Assembly: GCA_019637615.1 (NCBI GenBank) | Contig: JAHBVJ010000017.1 | Location: 1-64,000, forward strand | Direction of reading: 5' to 3' | DNA length: 64,000 bases | DNA from: Anaerolineae bacterium | GTDB taxonomy: Bacteria; Chloroflexota; Anaerolineae; Aggregatilineales; UBA2796 | Shown here: positions 7,594 to 17,321 of the stretch, piece by piece | Numbering within the stretch: position 1 is the stretch's first letter | Layout: the number at the start of each line of letters is the position of its first letter | Translations under genes and position numbers: made by a program | Notes under the pieces: generated by a model | The model's database searches: none | Told to the model about the DNA's origin: nothing | The model's input: only the letters and a program-made list of their open reading frames with translations

Positions 7594-7736
7594 CCCCGAC
7601 AATGAATTGTCGGGCTTACCTTACGAAGTCCCGAATGGGACTCAAGAAAATGTTGGCGTGATCGGCTTATTCGTGCCTTATTTTTGAACTACCATCAACG
7701 TGCGGGCTTAGAGAACGAAGTCCCGAATGGGACTCA
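7594..7736. repeat. composite ~140-bp repeat, copy 1
   Basis: Order: hairpin CCCGACAATGAATTGTCGGG, then GCTTACCTTACGAAG, hairpin GTCCCGAATGGGAC, the spacer GTTGGCGTGATCGGCTTATT, and a second CGGGCTTAGAGAACGAAG plus GTCCCGAATGGGAC. Full copies of nearly equal length are at 30858-31000 and 47206-47344. The 7461-7593 stretch before it holds nothing I can identify. Confidence 0.8.
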
Positions 7737-7771
7737 GATGGAATTCATGAGATTGGTTATGCATTCAGACA

Positions 7772-7813
7772 ACCTCACCCCCTGACCCCTTCTCCGCTTC
7801 GCAACGAGGGGGA
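7772..7813. repeat. palindromic CTCACCCCCTG repeat, CGCTTCGCAACG variant
   Basis: ACCTCACCCCCTGACCCC is followed by TTCTCCGCTTCGCAACG and AGGGGGAACC. The same variant is at 46270-46312. Confidence 0.75.
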
Positions 7814-7894
7814 ACCACATGGCACGGAATCGGATGATGTTTATCTGGAATCCGTATCAGACCCAAGACAGCTCGGAAATCCCGCGCGGTGAAA

Positions 7895-9226
7895 TCAGGG
7901 CGTGGTGTGCGCGACACTGAGGTAGGTGTCCAGATCAGCGAGGGCGCGGGCGGCATATTCGACGGCGCGTTCGCGTTTGCCCTTCGGCGGGTTTTCTAAG
8001 GGCGGCATGATGCCGAAATTGGCTTTCATTGGCTGGAACTCGCGCGGATCGGCATGGGTGACGTAGTGGCACAGCGCGCCCATCATAGTTGTGGGCGGGA
8101 GGGTCAGCAGCGGTTGACCGTTGAACCAGCGTGCCGCGTTGAGGCCCGCGACGAGTCCCGTGCCGAGATTGCCGACATAGCCCTCGACGCCGGTGATCTG
8201 CCCCGCGAAAAAGACATCTTCACGCCGACGAAATTGCATCGTCGGATGCAGCAGATCGGGCGAACTGATGAAGGTGTTGCGGTGCATCTGCCCCATGCGC
8301 ATGAATTCGGCCTGTTCCAAGCCGGGGATCATGCGCAGTACGCGCTTTTGATCGTTCCAGCGGATGTTGGTCTGGAAGCCGACGAGGTTGAATAGCGTCC
8401 CCGCGAGGTTATCCTGACGGAGCTGCACAACTGCCCACGGACGCTTGCCTGTGCGCGGATCGCGGAGGCCGATGGGACGCATGGGGCCGAAGGCGAGCGA
8501 GTCATGACCACGTTTGGCGATCTGCTCGATAGGCAGACAGCCTTCGAAGAATTTGGGGTCTTCGGCCTCGAATTGGTTCAGCGGCGTCGAATCGGCGGTC
8601 AGGACGGCCTCGACAAAGCGCTCGTATTCTTCTTTGTTCAGCGGGCAGTTGATGTAATCGCCGTCGGCATCTTCGCCGCGTCCGTAACGGCTGGCACGGA
8701 AGGCTATCTCCATGTTGATGCTCTCGCCCGTGACGATGGGCGCGAGAGCGTCGTAGAAATGCAGGTACTTTTGACCGACGAGGCGTGTAATATCGTCCGC
8801 GAGGGAGTCAGACGTCAGGGGGCCGCTGGCGATGATGACGGGCGACTCAGGTACGCGCAGGATTTCCTCACGCACGATGCGCACGCGGGGATGCTGCTCC
8901 AAGGCGGTCAGGACTTCGGACGCGAATTTATCACGATCTACGGCTAAAGCTGCGCCTGCTGGCACTGCTGCTGCGGAAGCCGCGCGCAGTAAGAGCGAGT
9001 TCATGCGGCGGAGTTCGTTTTTCAGCAGACCGGGAGCGCGATCGGGGAGATCGGAGCCGAGCGAATTGCTGCATACTAACTCCGCGAGATTGCCCGTCTG
9101 GTGCGCGGGAGTCTGGCGCTGCGGGCGCATTTCGTAGAGCGTAACGTTGATACCCGCTTCCGCCGCTTGCCATGCCGCCTCTGTGCCCGCTAGTCCGCCC
9201 CCGATCACGATCAAATCCTGTGCCAT
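7895..9226 (-). CDS. trmFO: TrmFO, folate-dependent tRNA (uracil-54-C5)-methyltransferase
   Basis: About 443 residues. The N-terminal LIVIGGGLAGTEAAWQAAE is the FAD-binding Rossmann start, then YEMRPQ, AELVCSNSLGSD and PGLLKNELRRMNS, all characteristic of TrmFO. Later CPLNKEEYE, LVGFQTNI, GQITGVEGYVGN and THADPREFQPMKANFG complete the family pattern. It uses methylene-tetrahydrofolate and FADH2 to make m5U54 in the tRNA T-loop. I prefer the start at 9226 (MAQDLIVIGG); the in-frame ATG at 9250 only adds MGLRKLRT. It is a single gene on the minus strand after the transporter operon. Confidence 0.95.
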   Translation of the reverse strand: MAQDLIVIGGGLAGTEAAWQAAEAGINVTLYEMRPQRQTPAHQTGNLAELVCSNSLGSDLPDRAPGLLKNELRRMNSLLLRAASAAAVPAGAALAVDRDKFASEVLTALEQHPRVRIVREEILRVPESPVIIASGPLTSDSLADDITRLVGQKYLHFYDALAPIVTGESINMEIAFRASRYGRGEDADGDYINCPLNKEEYERFVEAVLTADSTPLNQFEAEDPKFFEGCLPIEQIAKRGHDSLAFGPMRPIGLRDPRTGKRPWAVVQLRQDNLAGTLFNLVGFQTNIRWNDQKRVLRMIPGLEQAEFMRMGQMHRNTFISSPDLLHPTMQFRRREDVFFAGQITGVEGYVGNLGTGLVAGLNAARWFNGQPLLTLPPTTMMGALCHYVTHADPREFQPMKANFGIMPPLENPPKGKRERAVEYAARALADLDTYLSVAHTTP

Positions 9227-9362
9227 TGTGCGTAACTTTCTTAACCCCATTCAGTAGGCGGAATTGTACAACAGAACGCCACGTAATCGAGGTGGAAGAT
9301 CGGAGTGGTATTCGAGGTCATTTTGCGTACACTTTGACACACTATGTCGTGAAGGGGACACT

Positions 9363-10457
9363 ATGCTAGAAGGCGTTGAGAAAATTGATTGGGAGAATTA
9401 TGGATTCCCAAATATGCCGCAGATGCTTCATCAGATCGCATCTCAAGATGCTGATGCGAGATCGGAAACGTTCAATAAGCTGTATGATAGCTTGCCACAG
9501 CTCCCCGAAGTGTCTCCGCATGTTGTTCCGTTCCTTATTGAACTCCTAACTGTAGAGTCAGTCGAGGATAAGGCGGTGATCCTTTCGCTACTCATGCAAA
9601 TGGCGTCAGAAGTGGCAGTCACTGTTGAGCAAAGGGGTAACGTAGTTGCCTTCATTTTAGACACAATGCAAGAAATTAGTCGAGGAGTCGATGTTTATCT
9701 GAAATTCCTTCGCGATGCGGACGCTGCGGAGTCTGCAATTCAGATTTTGAGTTATTTTCCGTCACGCTTTCGTGAAATCGTACCAACACTAGAAGCGATC
9801 ATCGAGGAAAATATATCTACTGAAGTGACAACGATTGCCATCAGTAGTATCGCTCGGCTAGTGACTGAAAGTGATGCGCTCTCGGATGAAGAACGTCGGA
9901 AGTATCAGACGCTCATTACCAGCAATCTGTTAGCGCCTGATGAGGTTACGCGTGCGGACGCCGCAATCGCACTTATCAAGCTCATGCAAGCAGATGCGCC
10001 ACCTAACGTAGAGGTTGCCCTTATTGACATGGTTGTGAAACCAAATTCAAATGTCCGCAGCTATCTAGCCAAGCTTCCATCTGTACTTGCCAAGCTTGGA
10101 GTTGAACGTGCTATCAATTCGATGCTTTACTTGATGCCACAGGTTGACGATATACGAATGTTTTTCTGCCTCGCCCAGAGTTTGTTGGATCTGGCCTTTA
10201 ACGACGGAATCTTTCGACACTATTCAATCACGACCCGCTATCACTGGGTCAGGACATATCAGCTTCTTGAGATTTACTTCACCAACGATAAAGATGATGA
10301 CCAGCTTGAGATCAGGCGTAAGATCACAGATATTCAGCGTCGTGTGCTGACTTGGTTACTCAGTGTCAAAATGATCTGGAATATTCAGACTAATCTTTGG
10401 GCGCTTTATGGCTTGCCAGACTCCATTGATGCGCTGCAGCGTTTGGTCGCCACGTAG
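9363..10457 (+). CDS. HEAT/armadillo-like alpha-solenoid protein, unknown function
   Basis: About 364 residues from ATG 9363, chosen because GAAGGGG at 9351-9357 is correctly spaced. The sequence is a series of paired amphipathic helices (for example VVPFLIELLTVESVEDKAVI and TRADAAIALIKLMQ), which suggests an alpha-solenoid built from HEAT-like repeats and a protein-binding role. There is no signal peptide, membrane segment or catalytic motif. Its codons are clearly richer in A and T than its neighbours, which suggests a different origin. It is convergent with the next gene. Confidence 0.6.
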   Translation: MLEGVEKIDWENYGFPNMPQMLHQIASQDADARSETFNKLYDSLPQLPEVSPHVVPFLIELLTVESVEDKAVILSLLMQMASEVAVTVEQRGNVVAFILDTMQEISRGVDVYLKFLRDADAAESAIQILSYFPSRFREIVPTLEAIIEENISTEVTTIAISSIARLVTESDALSDEERRKYQTLITSNLLAPDEVTRADAAIALIKLMQADAPPNVEVALIDMVVKPNSNVRSYLAKLPSVLAKLGVERAINSMLYLMPQVDDIRMFFCLAQSLLDLAFNDGIFRHYSITTRYHWVRTYQLLEIYFTNDKDDDQLEIRRKITDIQRRVLTWLLSVKMIWNIQTNLWALYGLPDSIDALQRLVAT

Positions 10458-10510
10458 TAAGAGATTTTACGCGATACCAAGATACAGCAACTATGTGCAT
10501 ATCGGCCCAT

Positions 10511-11311
10511 CTACAGCAGGCGGTAGGATTTGTCGTCGGCGTAGAGGATGGCGACGGCTTTACCGTGTTTGGGCAGCGGGACGTTTTTGCGTGCGTTGTC
10601 TTGGAATTTGTGCTTGGCGTCGATGTATTTACCCGAAAACGGGGAATAAAACCGATATTTGACCTCAATGTAGTAGTCGTTGTCGCTGTCGTAGCGACTG
10701 GTGATGTGCGTGATCTCTCCGAAGATCACATGTCCATTCTGGGCGAGGCGGCGGTTGGTGATGACCGAATAGACGCCGCCGAAGAAGATCAGGCCGACGA
10801 AGCCATCCCAGAACAGCGAAAAGATCGTCAGGAAGGTGCGCAGATCACGCGCGTAGTTCAAATCTAGCGTCGCGATGCCCGGATCGCCCGTAAAATACAA
10901 CACTTGGATGGGCGCGTCGCTGGCGGCCTGTTCATAGGTGGCGTAACTGACCTGATCCTTGCGCGTATATTCGCGATCATCGACCACATAGCGATAGTTC
11001 ACAAAGTAGCTGGTGCTGTCGTCGCCTTCGCTGATCGAACGATCCGTGAAATAGCCCTTGGTGTTCGCCCCGCTGAGCGACAGCACGAGCCAATCGCGCC
11101 ACTGGAGGACTGTCCATGTCGTGATCACGAGGCCAGCTACGACAAAGGGGAGCAGAAAGAGCATCATGCAACCTGTGCCAGCATCGCGGGCGGGTTTATC
11201 GGCGCGCCCCGTGACGAAGGCATCGTTGCGCGGGTTGACCAAGAAAACATCGGCGGAAGAAGGGTTGTGAGCGGAAGCGAGACCATCAGCGCTGGTGTAA
11301 TTGTCAAACAT
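10511..11311 (-). CDS. DUF3592-like membrane protein
   Basis: 266 residues. Two hydrophobic helices (LLPFVVAGLVITTWTVLQW near 52-70 and a second near 165-190) each precede a soluble segment of beta type. The segments contain STSYFVNYRYVVDDREYTRK, PIQVLYFTGDPGIATL, IEVKYRFYSPF and AVAILYADDKSYRLL, the pattern of DUF3592 domains: a V-x-Y-x-Y strand and a late VxYxPxxP-like strand. A duplicated DUF3592-like architecture is the best reading. The biochemical role of the family is unknown. The gene stands alone on the minus strand. Confidence 0.65.
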   Translation of the reverse strand: MFDNYTSADGLASAHNPSSADVFLVNPRNDAFVTGRADKPARDAGTGCMMLFLLPFVVAGLVITTWTVLQWRDWLVLSLSGANTKGYFTDRSISEGDDSTSYFVNYRYVVDDREYTRKDQVSYATYEQAASDAPIQVLYFTGDPGIATLDLNYARDLRTFLTIFSLFWDGFVGLIFFGGVYSVITNRRLAQNGHVIFGEITHITSRYDSDNDYYIEVKYRFYSPFSGKYIDAKHKFQDNARKNVPLPKHGKAVAILYADDKSYRLL

Positions 11312-11400
11312 GGCAGCATCCTTACGATGATGTGGGCAGCCGTGCCATCTTCATTATCTGACAAAGTTTGTGAAGAACAGATTAAGGGCAGCGTGAGGCG

Positions 11401-11429
11401 AAAAAATCCCCCGCATTTTGCGGGGGATC
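11401..11429 (-). terminator. terminator of the giant surface-protein gene
   Basis: ATCCCCCGCA and TGCGGGGGAT form a 10-bp stem with a short loop. On the minus strand it is followed by TTTTTT, about 40 bp after the stop of the gene ending at 11466. Confidence 0.85.
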
Positions 11430-11465
11430 GGCACGCGATAGGAAGTCGGGAGGCAGCGTGATGGA

Positions 11466-14400
11466 TTATCGGCTGTAGAATTCCAGACCGGAGAAGTTGG
11501 CTTGACCGCCAAACGAGTCCATCGAGAACCAGCCGCCGGTAATGTTGACGGTGTAGGGGCCGAGCCGCTGCCATGAACCCGCCGCGCCGCTGTTGTAGTT
11601 GGGCACGTAGGCTTGACCGCCCTGAATGGAGATCGAGTAGGTGGCGGCGGTGTTGTCTTCCCACACGTAGATGTAGACATCGTACATGCCGTTGGGGATG
11701 TTGACGACGGTGATGTCCGGCGCGGTGCCCGTCAGCGAGCAGCGGATCATGGTAGCGCGGTTGGCGTCGGTGGCGGGCGTCAGGGTGACGGTTTGCGCAC
11801 AGAGCGTGCTCGTGCCACTGGTCGCCAGATCGGAGGAGGTACCTGCGATCCACGCGTTGCCGTCAATGGTGATCGCCGCGCCGCCGAGATTGTAGGCACG
11901 ATAGAAAACCGGATTACCTGACGGTGTGTTCGATGGCGTCGGCGTGCGTGTCGGCGTCCGCGTGAGGGTGGACGTGCGGCTTGGCGTCATGGTGCGGGAA
12001 GGCGTCAAGCTGGCACCTGCGCTGGTCGGCGTGCGCGTCGGGCTTGGCGTCGTTGAACGAGTCACTGTGATGGTGGCTGTTGTAGTCGCCGTCGCGGTGC
12101 TGGTCAGGACGCTCGTCACGGTTGGCAAGGGCGTGTTGGTGCGCGTGGCAGTGCTCGTCGCCGTGGCGGGAAGGCTGGTGGACGTAGCGGTGTTGGTCGG
12201 CGCGATGGTGGCAGTTGCCAGCGGCGTATTCGTGAAGGTCGCGGTAGTGGTTACCGTGGCGGGAAGGCTAGTCAGCGTCGCCGTGCTGGTCTGCACTGTG
12301 GTGGCGGTGGCTGGTAGGCTGGTCAAGGTGGCCGTGGTCGTCGCCGTGCTGGGAAGGCTGGTAGACGTAGCGGTGCTCGTCTGGGCAGTCGTCACCGTGA
12401 GCGTTGGTGTGCTCGTCGGTGTTACGGTACGGGTGGGTGTGTTCGTCGCGCTTGCGGTTGATGTGCGAGTCGCCGTTACCGCTGTGGTTGCCGTCGCAGT
12501 GCGCGTGATCGTCGGCGTGTTGGTGCGGGACGGCGTGAAAGTCGCGCTCGGCTGCGGAGTCGCACTCGCGCCGCCGCCAGACGTCAGCCGATAGACTTCC
12601 AGACCGGAGATGTCTGCCAAGCCCGCGCCGCTGGTTGTGAGATTGAGCGTGCCATCGGTCAGGTTGACCGTCCACGGGCCGAGACGCTGCCATCTGCCGC
12701 CGACTGTGCCGGGGTTGAAGTTGCTGATGACGGTAGTGCCTTCCAGCGCGATGTTGTAGGCTTCTTGCGCCGTGTTGTTCCATTCTTGCCAAACGTAGAC
12801 GTAGACCACGTAAGTACCAGCCGTCATGTTGCTCATCGCCATGCTGAACGCCCAGTGCTCACGATAGCAACTGATCATCTGCGCGCGGGCGGTGTCGGTG
12901 GTGGGATTGAGCGGCACCCACGGATCGCAGAGCACCGAGCCGTTGGTGGTGAAATTGGTGGTCGTGCCGGAATTGGCCTCCCAGTTGTTGCCGTCGATGA
13001 CCAAGGCGGGGCCACCGATGTTGATGGCGCGGTAGAAGGCCAAGACTGGCGCGGCGGTGGCGGACGGCGTGGACGTGCTCCCCGTGGTGGGCGAGGCGGT
13101 CGCGGTTGAGGTACGCGTCAGCGTGCTGGTATTGGTCGCCGTGCTGGTGTAAGTGGCGGTACCTGTCAAGGTGGGCAGCGGCGTCGATGTATGTGTCGCG
13201 GTGGCGGTTGCCGTCAGCGTCGCTGTCTCGGTCGCCGTGTGAGTCGCCGTTGCCGTGGTGGTGAAGGTTGGCGTGTTGGTGGGCAGCGGCGTGGCGGTGA
13301 TCAAGGGCGGCACGGTATTGGTCGCCGTAGCTGTCTCCGTGTTCGTCGGGAGCGGAGTCGCCGTGATGATGGCGGGCAGCGTGTTGGTGGCGGTGTCAGT
13401 AGCTGTCGGTGGCAGCGGCGTAGCTGTTTCCGTCGCGCTTGGTGTGAAGGTGACGGTGGCTGTTTCCGTATGCGTCGCCGTGAAGGTCAGCGTTGGTGTG
13501 TCGGTCGCTGTCGCGGTGTGAGTCTCGGTGGGCGTGACGGTGGCAGTGTCGGTAGGCAGCGGTGTGCCAGTCGCGGTTTCACTCGGTGTGAAGGTCAGTG
13601 TCGGTGTGTCCGTCGCGGTGGACGTGTGAGTCTCGGTGGGCGTGACGGTGGCGGTATCGGTGCTGGTCGCCGTGAAGGTCGCTGTTGATGTGTCGGTGGG
13701 CAGCGGCGTGGCTGTTTCCGTCGCGCTCGGTGTGAAGGTGAGCGTCGCCGTTTCAGTCGCCGTCGCGGTGTGAGTCGCGGTAGGCGTGACGGTAGCGGTG
13801 TCGGTGCTGGTCGCCGTGAAGGTCGCTGTTGATGTATCGGTGGGCAGCGGCGTGCCTGTGGCGGTTTCACTTGGCGTGAAGGTCAGCGTTGCCGTTTCCG
13901 TCGCGGTGGACGTGTGAGTCTCGGTAGGCGTGACGGTGGCAGTGTCGGTGCTGGTCGCCGTGAAGGTTGCTGTCGATGTGTTAGTAGGCAGCGGCGTACC
14001 TGTGGCCGTTTCACTTGGTGTGAAGGTCAGCGTTGGTGTATCAGTCGCCGTCGCGGTGTGAGTCTCGGAGGGCGTCACGGTGGCTGTATCGGTGCTGGTC
14101 GCCGTGAAGGTTGCTGTCGATGTGTCGGTGGGCAGCGGCGTACCTGTGGCCGTTTCACTCGGCGTGAAAGTGAGCGTTGGTGTATCAGTCACCGTCGCGG
14201 TGTGAGTCTCGGTCGGCGTGATGGTGGCGGTGTCGGTAGGCAGCGGCGTGGCTGTGGCCGTTTCGCTCGGCGTGAAAGTGAGCGTTGCCGTTTCCGTCGC
14301 GGTGGGCGTGACGGTAGCGGTGTCGGTGCTGGTCGCCGTGAAGGTCGCTGTCGCGGTGTCGGTAGGTAGCGGCGTGGCTGTTTCCGTCGCGCTCGGCGTG

Positions 14401-17141
14401 AAGGTCAGCGTCGCCGTTTCCGTCGCTGTCGTGGTGTGAGTCTCGGTTGGCGTGACGGTGGCGGTGTCGGTGCTGGTCGCCGTGAAGGTTGCTGTCGCGG
14501 TGTCGGTAGGCAGCGGCGTGGCTGTTTCTGTCGCCGTAGGCACTTCGGTATCGGCGGGCAACGGCGTATCCGTCATGGCTGGCATGAAGGTCGGCGCTGG
14601 CTCGTCCGTCGGCGTTGAGGTCGGCTCATCGGTTGGCGTGAAGGTCGCGGTGGATGTATCCGTCGGCAGCGGCGTGGCGGTGTCAGTTTCGCTCGGCGTA
14701 AACGTGCTCGTCACCGTCGCCGTATGTGTTGCCGTCGCGGTTTCGGTCGGCGTGTAAGTCGCCGTATTGGTGGCGGTGGATGTTATTGTCGCGGTGAAGG
14801 TCGCTGTTGCGGTGTTCGTCGCGGTGGCGGTAAAGGTCGCCGTCGCGGTAGGTGGCACCGTTGATGTTGGCAGCGTCGTGCTCGTCGCCGTCGGAGTAGA
14901 CGACGCGGAGGCCAGCACACGGTACACCTCGATGCCGGACAGATTGGCGATGCCGCCGCTGGTCTGGATCGTCAAGCTGCCGTTGGTAACGTTCGCCGTC
15001 CACGGGCCAAGGCGATCCCAACGACCAGAAGGAATCGATTGATAGGTTTGCGCGGCCTGCCCCTGCACGTAGAAGGTATAGGACGGCGGGTTCGGATCCG
15101 CCCAATCGAGCCACGTATAGACATAGACCTCGTAGGTGCCGTTGGGGACGCTGGTCAGCACGGCGTTATGCGCCCAATGCTGACGGGAACACCGGATCAT
15201 GCTGGCGCGGTTGGCATCGGTCGCCGGAGTCAGATTGCTCCACGGATTGCAGATCGCGCTGCCAACCGTGGTGAAGTTGGGCGTCGTGCCTGTGTTATCT
15301 TCCCAATTGTTGCCATCGATCACCAACGCGGGGCCACCCATGTTGATGGCACGGTAGAAAATGCTGGTGGTCGGGCCGGGGGCGTTGGTGGCGGTGAGAG
15401 TCGCGGTGGATGTGCTGGTCGCACTAGGCGGCGGCGTTACCGAGGGCGTAAAGGTGCTGCTAGGCGTCTGCGTGGGGCCGGGGGTATACGTCGCGCTGGG
15501 AGTTAGCGTGGAGACTGGCGATGCATCCGCCACCATGTGGTTGAGCACATTCATGGTGATGCGCTGGATGCGGGTATCCAGAGGCCAAATATAGTTGCCT
15601 TCCAGAAAATACTGCCAGTAGTTGACGGACGCGTTGAAGACCCACGCGCCGCTAGGAGCCTGCCAGATCACGGCTTGATGCGTGTAGGTGCCACCGGGCG
15701 CAGGTACGCCTTCGTCGTTCGAGCCGCTAAAGGTGAACGCGGTCTGACTGACGATGGTCATGTTCGATGGCGTATAGCCGTTGTTGTAGATGCGATCCCA
15801 CTCGTAGCCCATCAGCTTGTCGATGGTGTCGTTGTTGTTGAGGCCGGTTCCTTCGTAGAACCAGTGATCGGCGTTTTGCACCGTCCAGACGCGGTAATCG
15901 CCATAGCCAAAGGCGTTTTCGAACATCACGCCGAGAATCTGGTTTTCTGGCTTGTTGACGGGCGGATCGCGGAACAGAACGGTGGTACGCATTTGCTTGG
16001 CGGGGTCTGGATCGTTCGCCCACGGATCGAGCGTGACGACCGGATTGTTCGATTCCTTTTTGTAGCAGACGATAACGCGGTTATCGACGGCGTGACTATC
16101 GGGTTCGTAGCGGATCTGCCAGTAAATGTTGTTGGAGGTGAAATAGGCGAGGCTTTTGCCAGCATCGCGCAAGGCTTTCACATGGTCGAACATCTCCATC
16201 GAGTAGTATTCGTCGTGGAAGACCGACATCAAGACCTTGCGATTGGTCATGAGGTTAGGATTGGTGTGCAAATCCTCGCTAGTTACATAGGTAACGTTGT
16301 AGCCGTTTTTTTCCAGCCAGCGGGTCATGTTGTAATCGCCGCTGAAATACTGCCCCGACCCGTCGTTTTGCGCGTAAGGCCGATCATAGGAGACTTTGTA
16401 GGCACGCCCATCGGTCGAGTTGTAGTCGTAGAGGCTCTTGCCGCCCCATTCGTTGTAGGCTTGCCATGTCGCCGTCGCCACCATGTAGAGCAAATCGGCG
16501 GACTGGCTATCGTTGCGCACGACGAAGGTGATATAGGAAACCTTGTTGCTGCCGACGTTTTGCAGCCAGACCAGATAAATGCCGCTGACCCAGTTGGTGG
16601 GCACGTTCAGCGTGTAGGCAACAGGCCAATCGGCCTCGATCAGGCCGGTGGTGGGATCGGGCGAAGGAATGCCGTAATCTGTGCCCGGTAACGTCACGGT
16701 GGACATGACCTGAGTCGCGCCGTTGCCGTTGTACCAACCGGTGCGGTAGATGGTCAGGTGGTATTGTGCCGCCTGCGAACTCACATGAAAGGTGATCTGC
16801 TCGCCAAGGTTGACACTGGTTTTGCTGGCGTAGCCTTTGACATCTTGCGTATCTTCCCACGCGGCGGTAGGCGCAGCGTTGCCGCCGCCAAGATCCGTGG
16901 AATTCGATTGAGCGGCAGCGTGCTCTAATTTTTCTGCCTGTAAGTAATTCTGCGTGTATTGATCAAAATTAGGCGACTTCCACGCATCCGATCCGGCTTT
17001 TTGATTTTCGAGGACGATGGGATTGACCGGAATGGCGGATTTGGGGGATGAACTTACGGCGGTAGGCGACGCAGCATGTGAGACGAGCCACGCCCCTACC
17101 AGCATCAGACCTGCAACGATGAGGAATCTTTTATAATTCAT
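11466..17141 (-). CDS. giant secreted protein: DMFase-beta-like domain, three malectin-like domains, Thr-rich stalks
   Basis: 1891 residues. Residues 1-24 are a signal peptide. Residues about 110-545 resemble the C-terminal region of N,N-dimethylformamidase beta-like proteins: VNLGEQITFHVSS, YHLTIYRTGWYNGNG, then SADLLYMVATATWQAYNEWG and DEYYSMEMFDHV. Three related domains of about 150 residues follow at about 592-742, 1366-1517 and 1742-1891. Each opens FYRA(I/Y)N(M/I/L)GG and ends LGP(W/Y)T plus SGLE(V/F)Y, a malectin/CBM-like jelly roll expected to bind glycans. Between them are stalks almost wholly of Thr, Ala, Pro and Ser (742-1365 and 1517-1739), likely glycosylated. No LPXTG or membrane anchor is seen. 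The function is probably at the cell surface or in the matrix; the enzymatic activity of the first domain is unproven. Confidence 0.75.
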   Translation of the reverse strand: MNYKRFLIVAGLMLVGAWLVSHAASPTAVSSSPKSAIPVNPIVLENQKAGSDAWKSPNFDQYTQNYLQAEKLEHAAAQSNSTDLGGGNAAPTAAWEDTQDVKGYASKTSVNLGEQITFHVSSQAAQYHLTIYRTGWYNGNGATQVMSTVTLPGTDYGIPSPDPTTGLIEADWPVAYTLNVPTNWVSGIYLVWLQNVGSNKVSYITFVVRNDSQSADLLYMVATATWQAYNEWGGKSLYDYNSTDGRAYKVSYDRPYAQNDGSGQYFSGDYNMTRWLEKNGYNVTYVTSEDLHTNPNLMTNRKVLMSVFHDEYYSMEMFDHVKALRDAGKSLAYFTSNNIYWQIRYEPDSHAVDNRVIVCYKKESNNPVVTLDPWANDPDPAKQMRTTVLFRDPPVNKPENQILGVMFENAFGYGDYRVWTVQNADHWFYEGTGLNNNDTIDKLMGYEWDRIYNNGYTPSNMTIVSQTAFTFSGSNDEGVPAPGGTYTHQAVIWQAPSGAWVFNASVNYWQYFLEGNYIWPLDTRIQRITMNVLNHMVADASPVSTLTPSATYTPGPTQTPSSTFTPSVTPPPSATSTSTATLTATNAPGPTTSIFYRAINMGGPALVIDGNNWEDNTGTTPNFTTVGSAICNPWSNLTPATDANRASMIRCSRQHWAHNAVLTSVPNGTYEVYVYTWLDWADPNPPSYTFYVQGQAAQTYQSIPSGRWDRLGPWTANVTNGSLTIQTSGGIANLSGIEVYRVLASASSTPTATSTTLPTSTVPPTATATFTATATNTATATFTATITSTATNTATYTPTETATATHTATVTSTFTPSETDTATPLPTDTSTATFTPTDEPTSTPTDEPAPTFMPAMTDTPLPADTEVPTATETATPLPTDTATATFTATSTDTATVTPTETHTTTATETATLTFTPSATETATPLPTDTATATFTATSTDTATVTPTATETATLTFTPSETATATPLPTDTATITPTETHTATVTDTPTLTFTPSETATGTPLPTDTSTATFTATSTDTATVTPSETHTATATDTPTLTFTPSETATGTPLPTNTSTATFTATSTDTATVTPTETHTSTATETATLTFTPSETATGTPLPTDTSTATFTATSTDTATVTPTATHTATATETATLTFTPSATETATPLPTDTSTATFTATSTDTATVTPTETHTSTATDTPTLTFTPSETATGTPLPTDTATVTPTETHTATATDTPTLTFTATHTETATVTFTPSATETATPLPPTATDTATNTLPAIITATPLPTNTETATATNTVPPLITATPLPTNTPTFTTTATATHTATETATLTATATATHTSTPLPTLTGTATYTSTATNTSTLTRTSTATASPTTGSTSTPSATAAPVLAFYRAINIGGPALVIDGNNWEANSGTTTNFTTNGSVLCDPWVPLNPTTDTARAQMISCYREHWAFSMAMSNMTAGTYVVYVYVWQEWNNTAQEAYNIALEGTTVISNFNPGTVGGRWQRLGPWTVNLTDGTLNLTTSGAGLADISGLEVYRLTSGGGASATPQPSATFTPSRTNTPTITRTATATTAVTATRTSTASATNTPTRTVTPTSTPTLTVTTAQTSTATSTSLPSTATTTATLTSLPATATTVQTSTATLTSLPATVTTTATFTNTPLATATIAPTNTATSTSLPATATSTATRTNTPLPTVTSVLTSTATATTTATITVTRSTTPSPTRTPTSAGASLTPSRTMTPSRTSTLTRTPTRTPTPSNTPSGNPVFYRAYNLGGAAITIDGNAWIAGTSSDLATSGTSTLCAQTVTLTPATDANRATMIRCSLTGTAPDITVVNIPNGMYDVYIYVWEDNTAATYSISIQGGQAYVPNYNSGAAGSWQRLGPYTVNITGGWFSMDSFGGQANFSGLEFYSR
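13409..14560 (-). repeat. 144-bp tandem repeats coding for the Thr-rich stalk
   Basis: The marker GGCAGCGGCGT recurs at exactly 144-bp steps (CAGC at 13413, 13557, 13701, 13845, 13989 and 14133), then at 108, 126 and 144 bp. Each full unit codes 48 residues of the form TGTPLPTDTSTATFTATSTD followed by TATVTPSETHTATATDTPTL and TFTPSETA. Confidence 0.9.
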
Positions 17142-17321
17142 GGAACACTGTTACATCTTAAAGGTAATTGTCCCGTCGCCTCCTCGATTGGTCGCTGCGG
17201 TAGAAGGCGGGGCATTGGCAGAATCAGCTATACAACTAATTGTGCCAAAATTCACCTTTCACACAGCTAAAATTTCGCTGCAAAGTTTAAGGTTTGTGTT
17301 AGGTCATGGTTGATATTTGGT

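Noticed and set aside
13409..14560. CRISPR-like periodic repeats
   Set aside because: The 144-bp units are contiguous, without unique spacers, and code for protein in frame.
11926..14757. Several plus-strand frames rich in Val and Arg over the giant surface gene
   Set aside because: They are antisense to Thr codons of the tandem repeats, which creates long open frames on the other strand.
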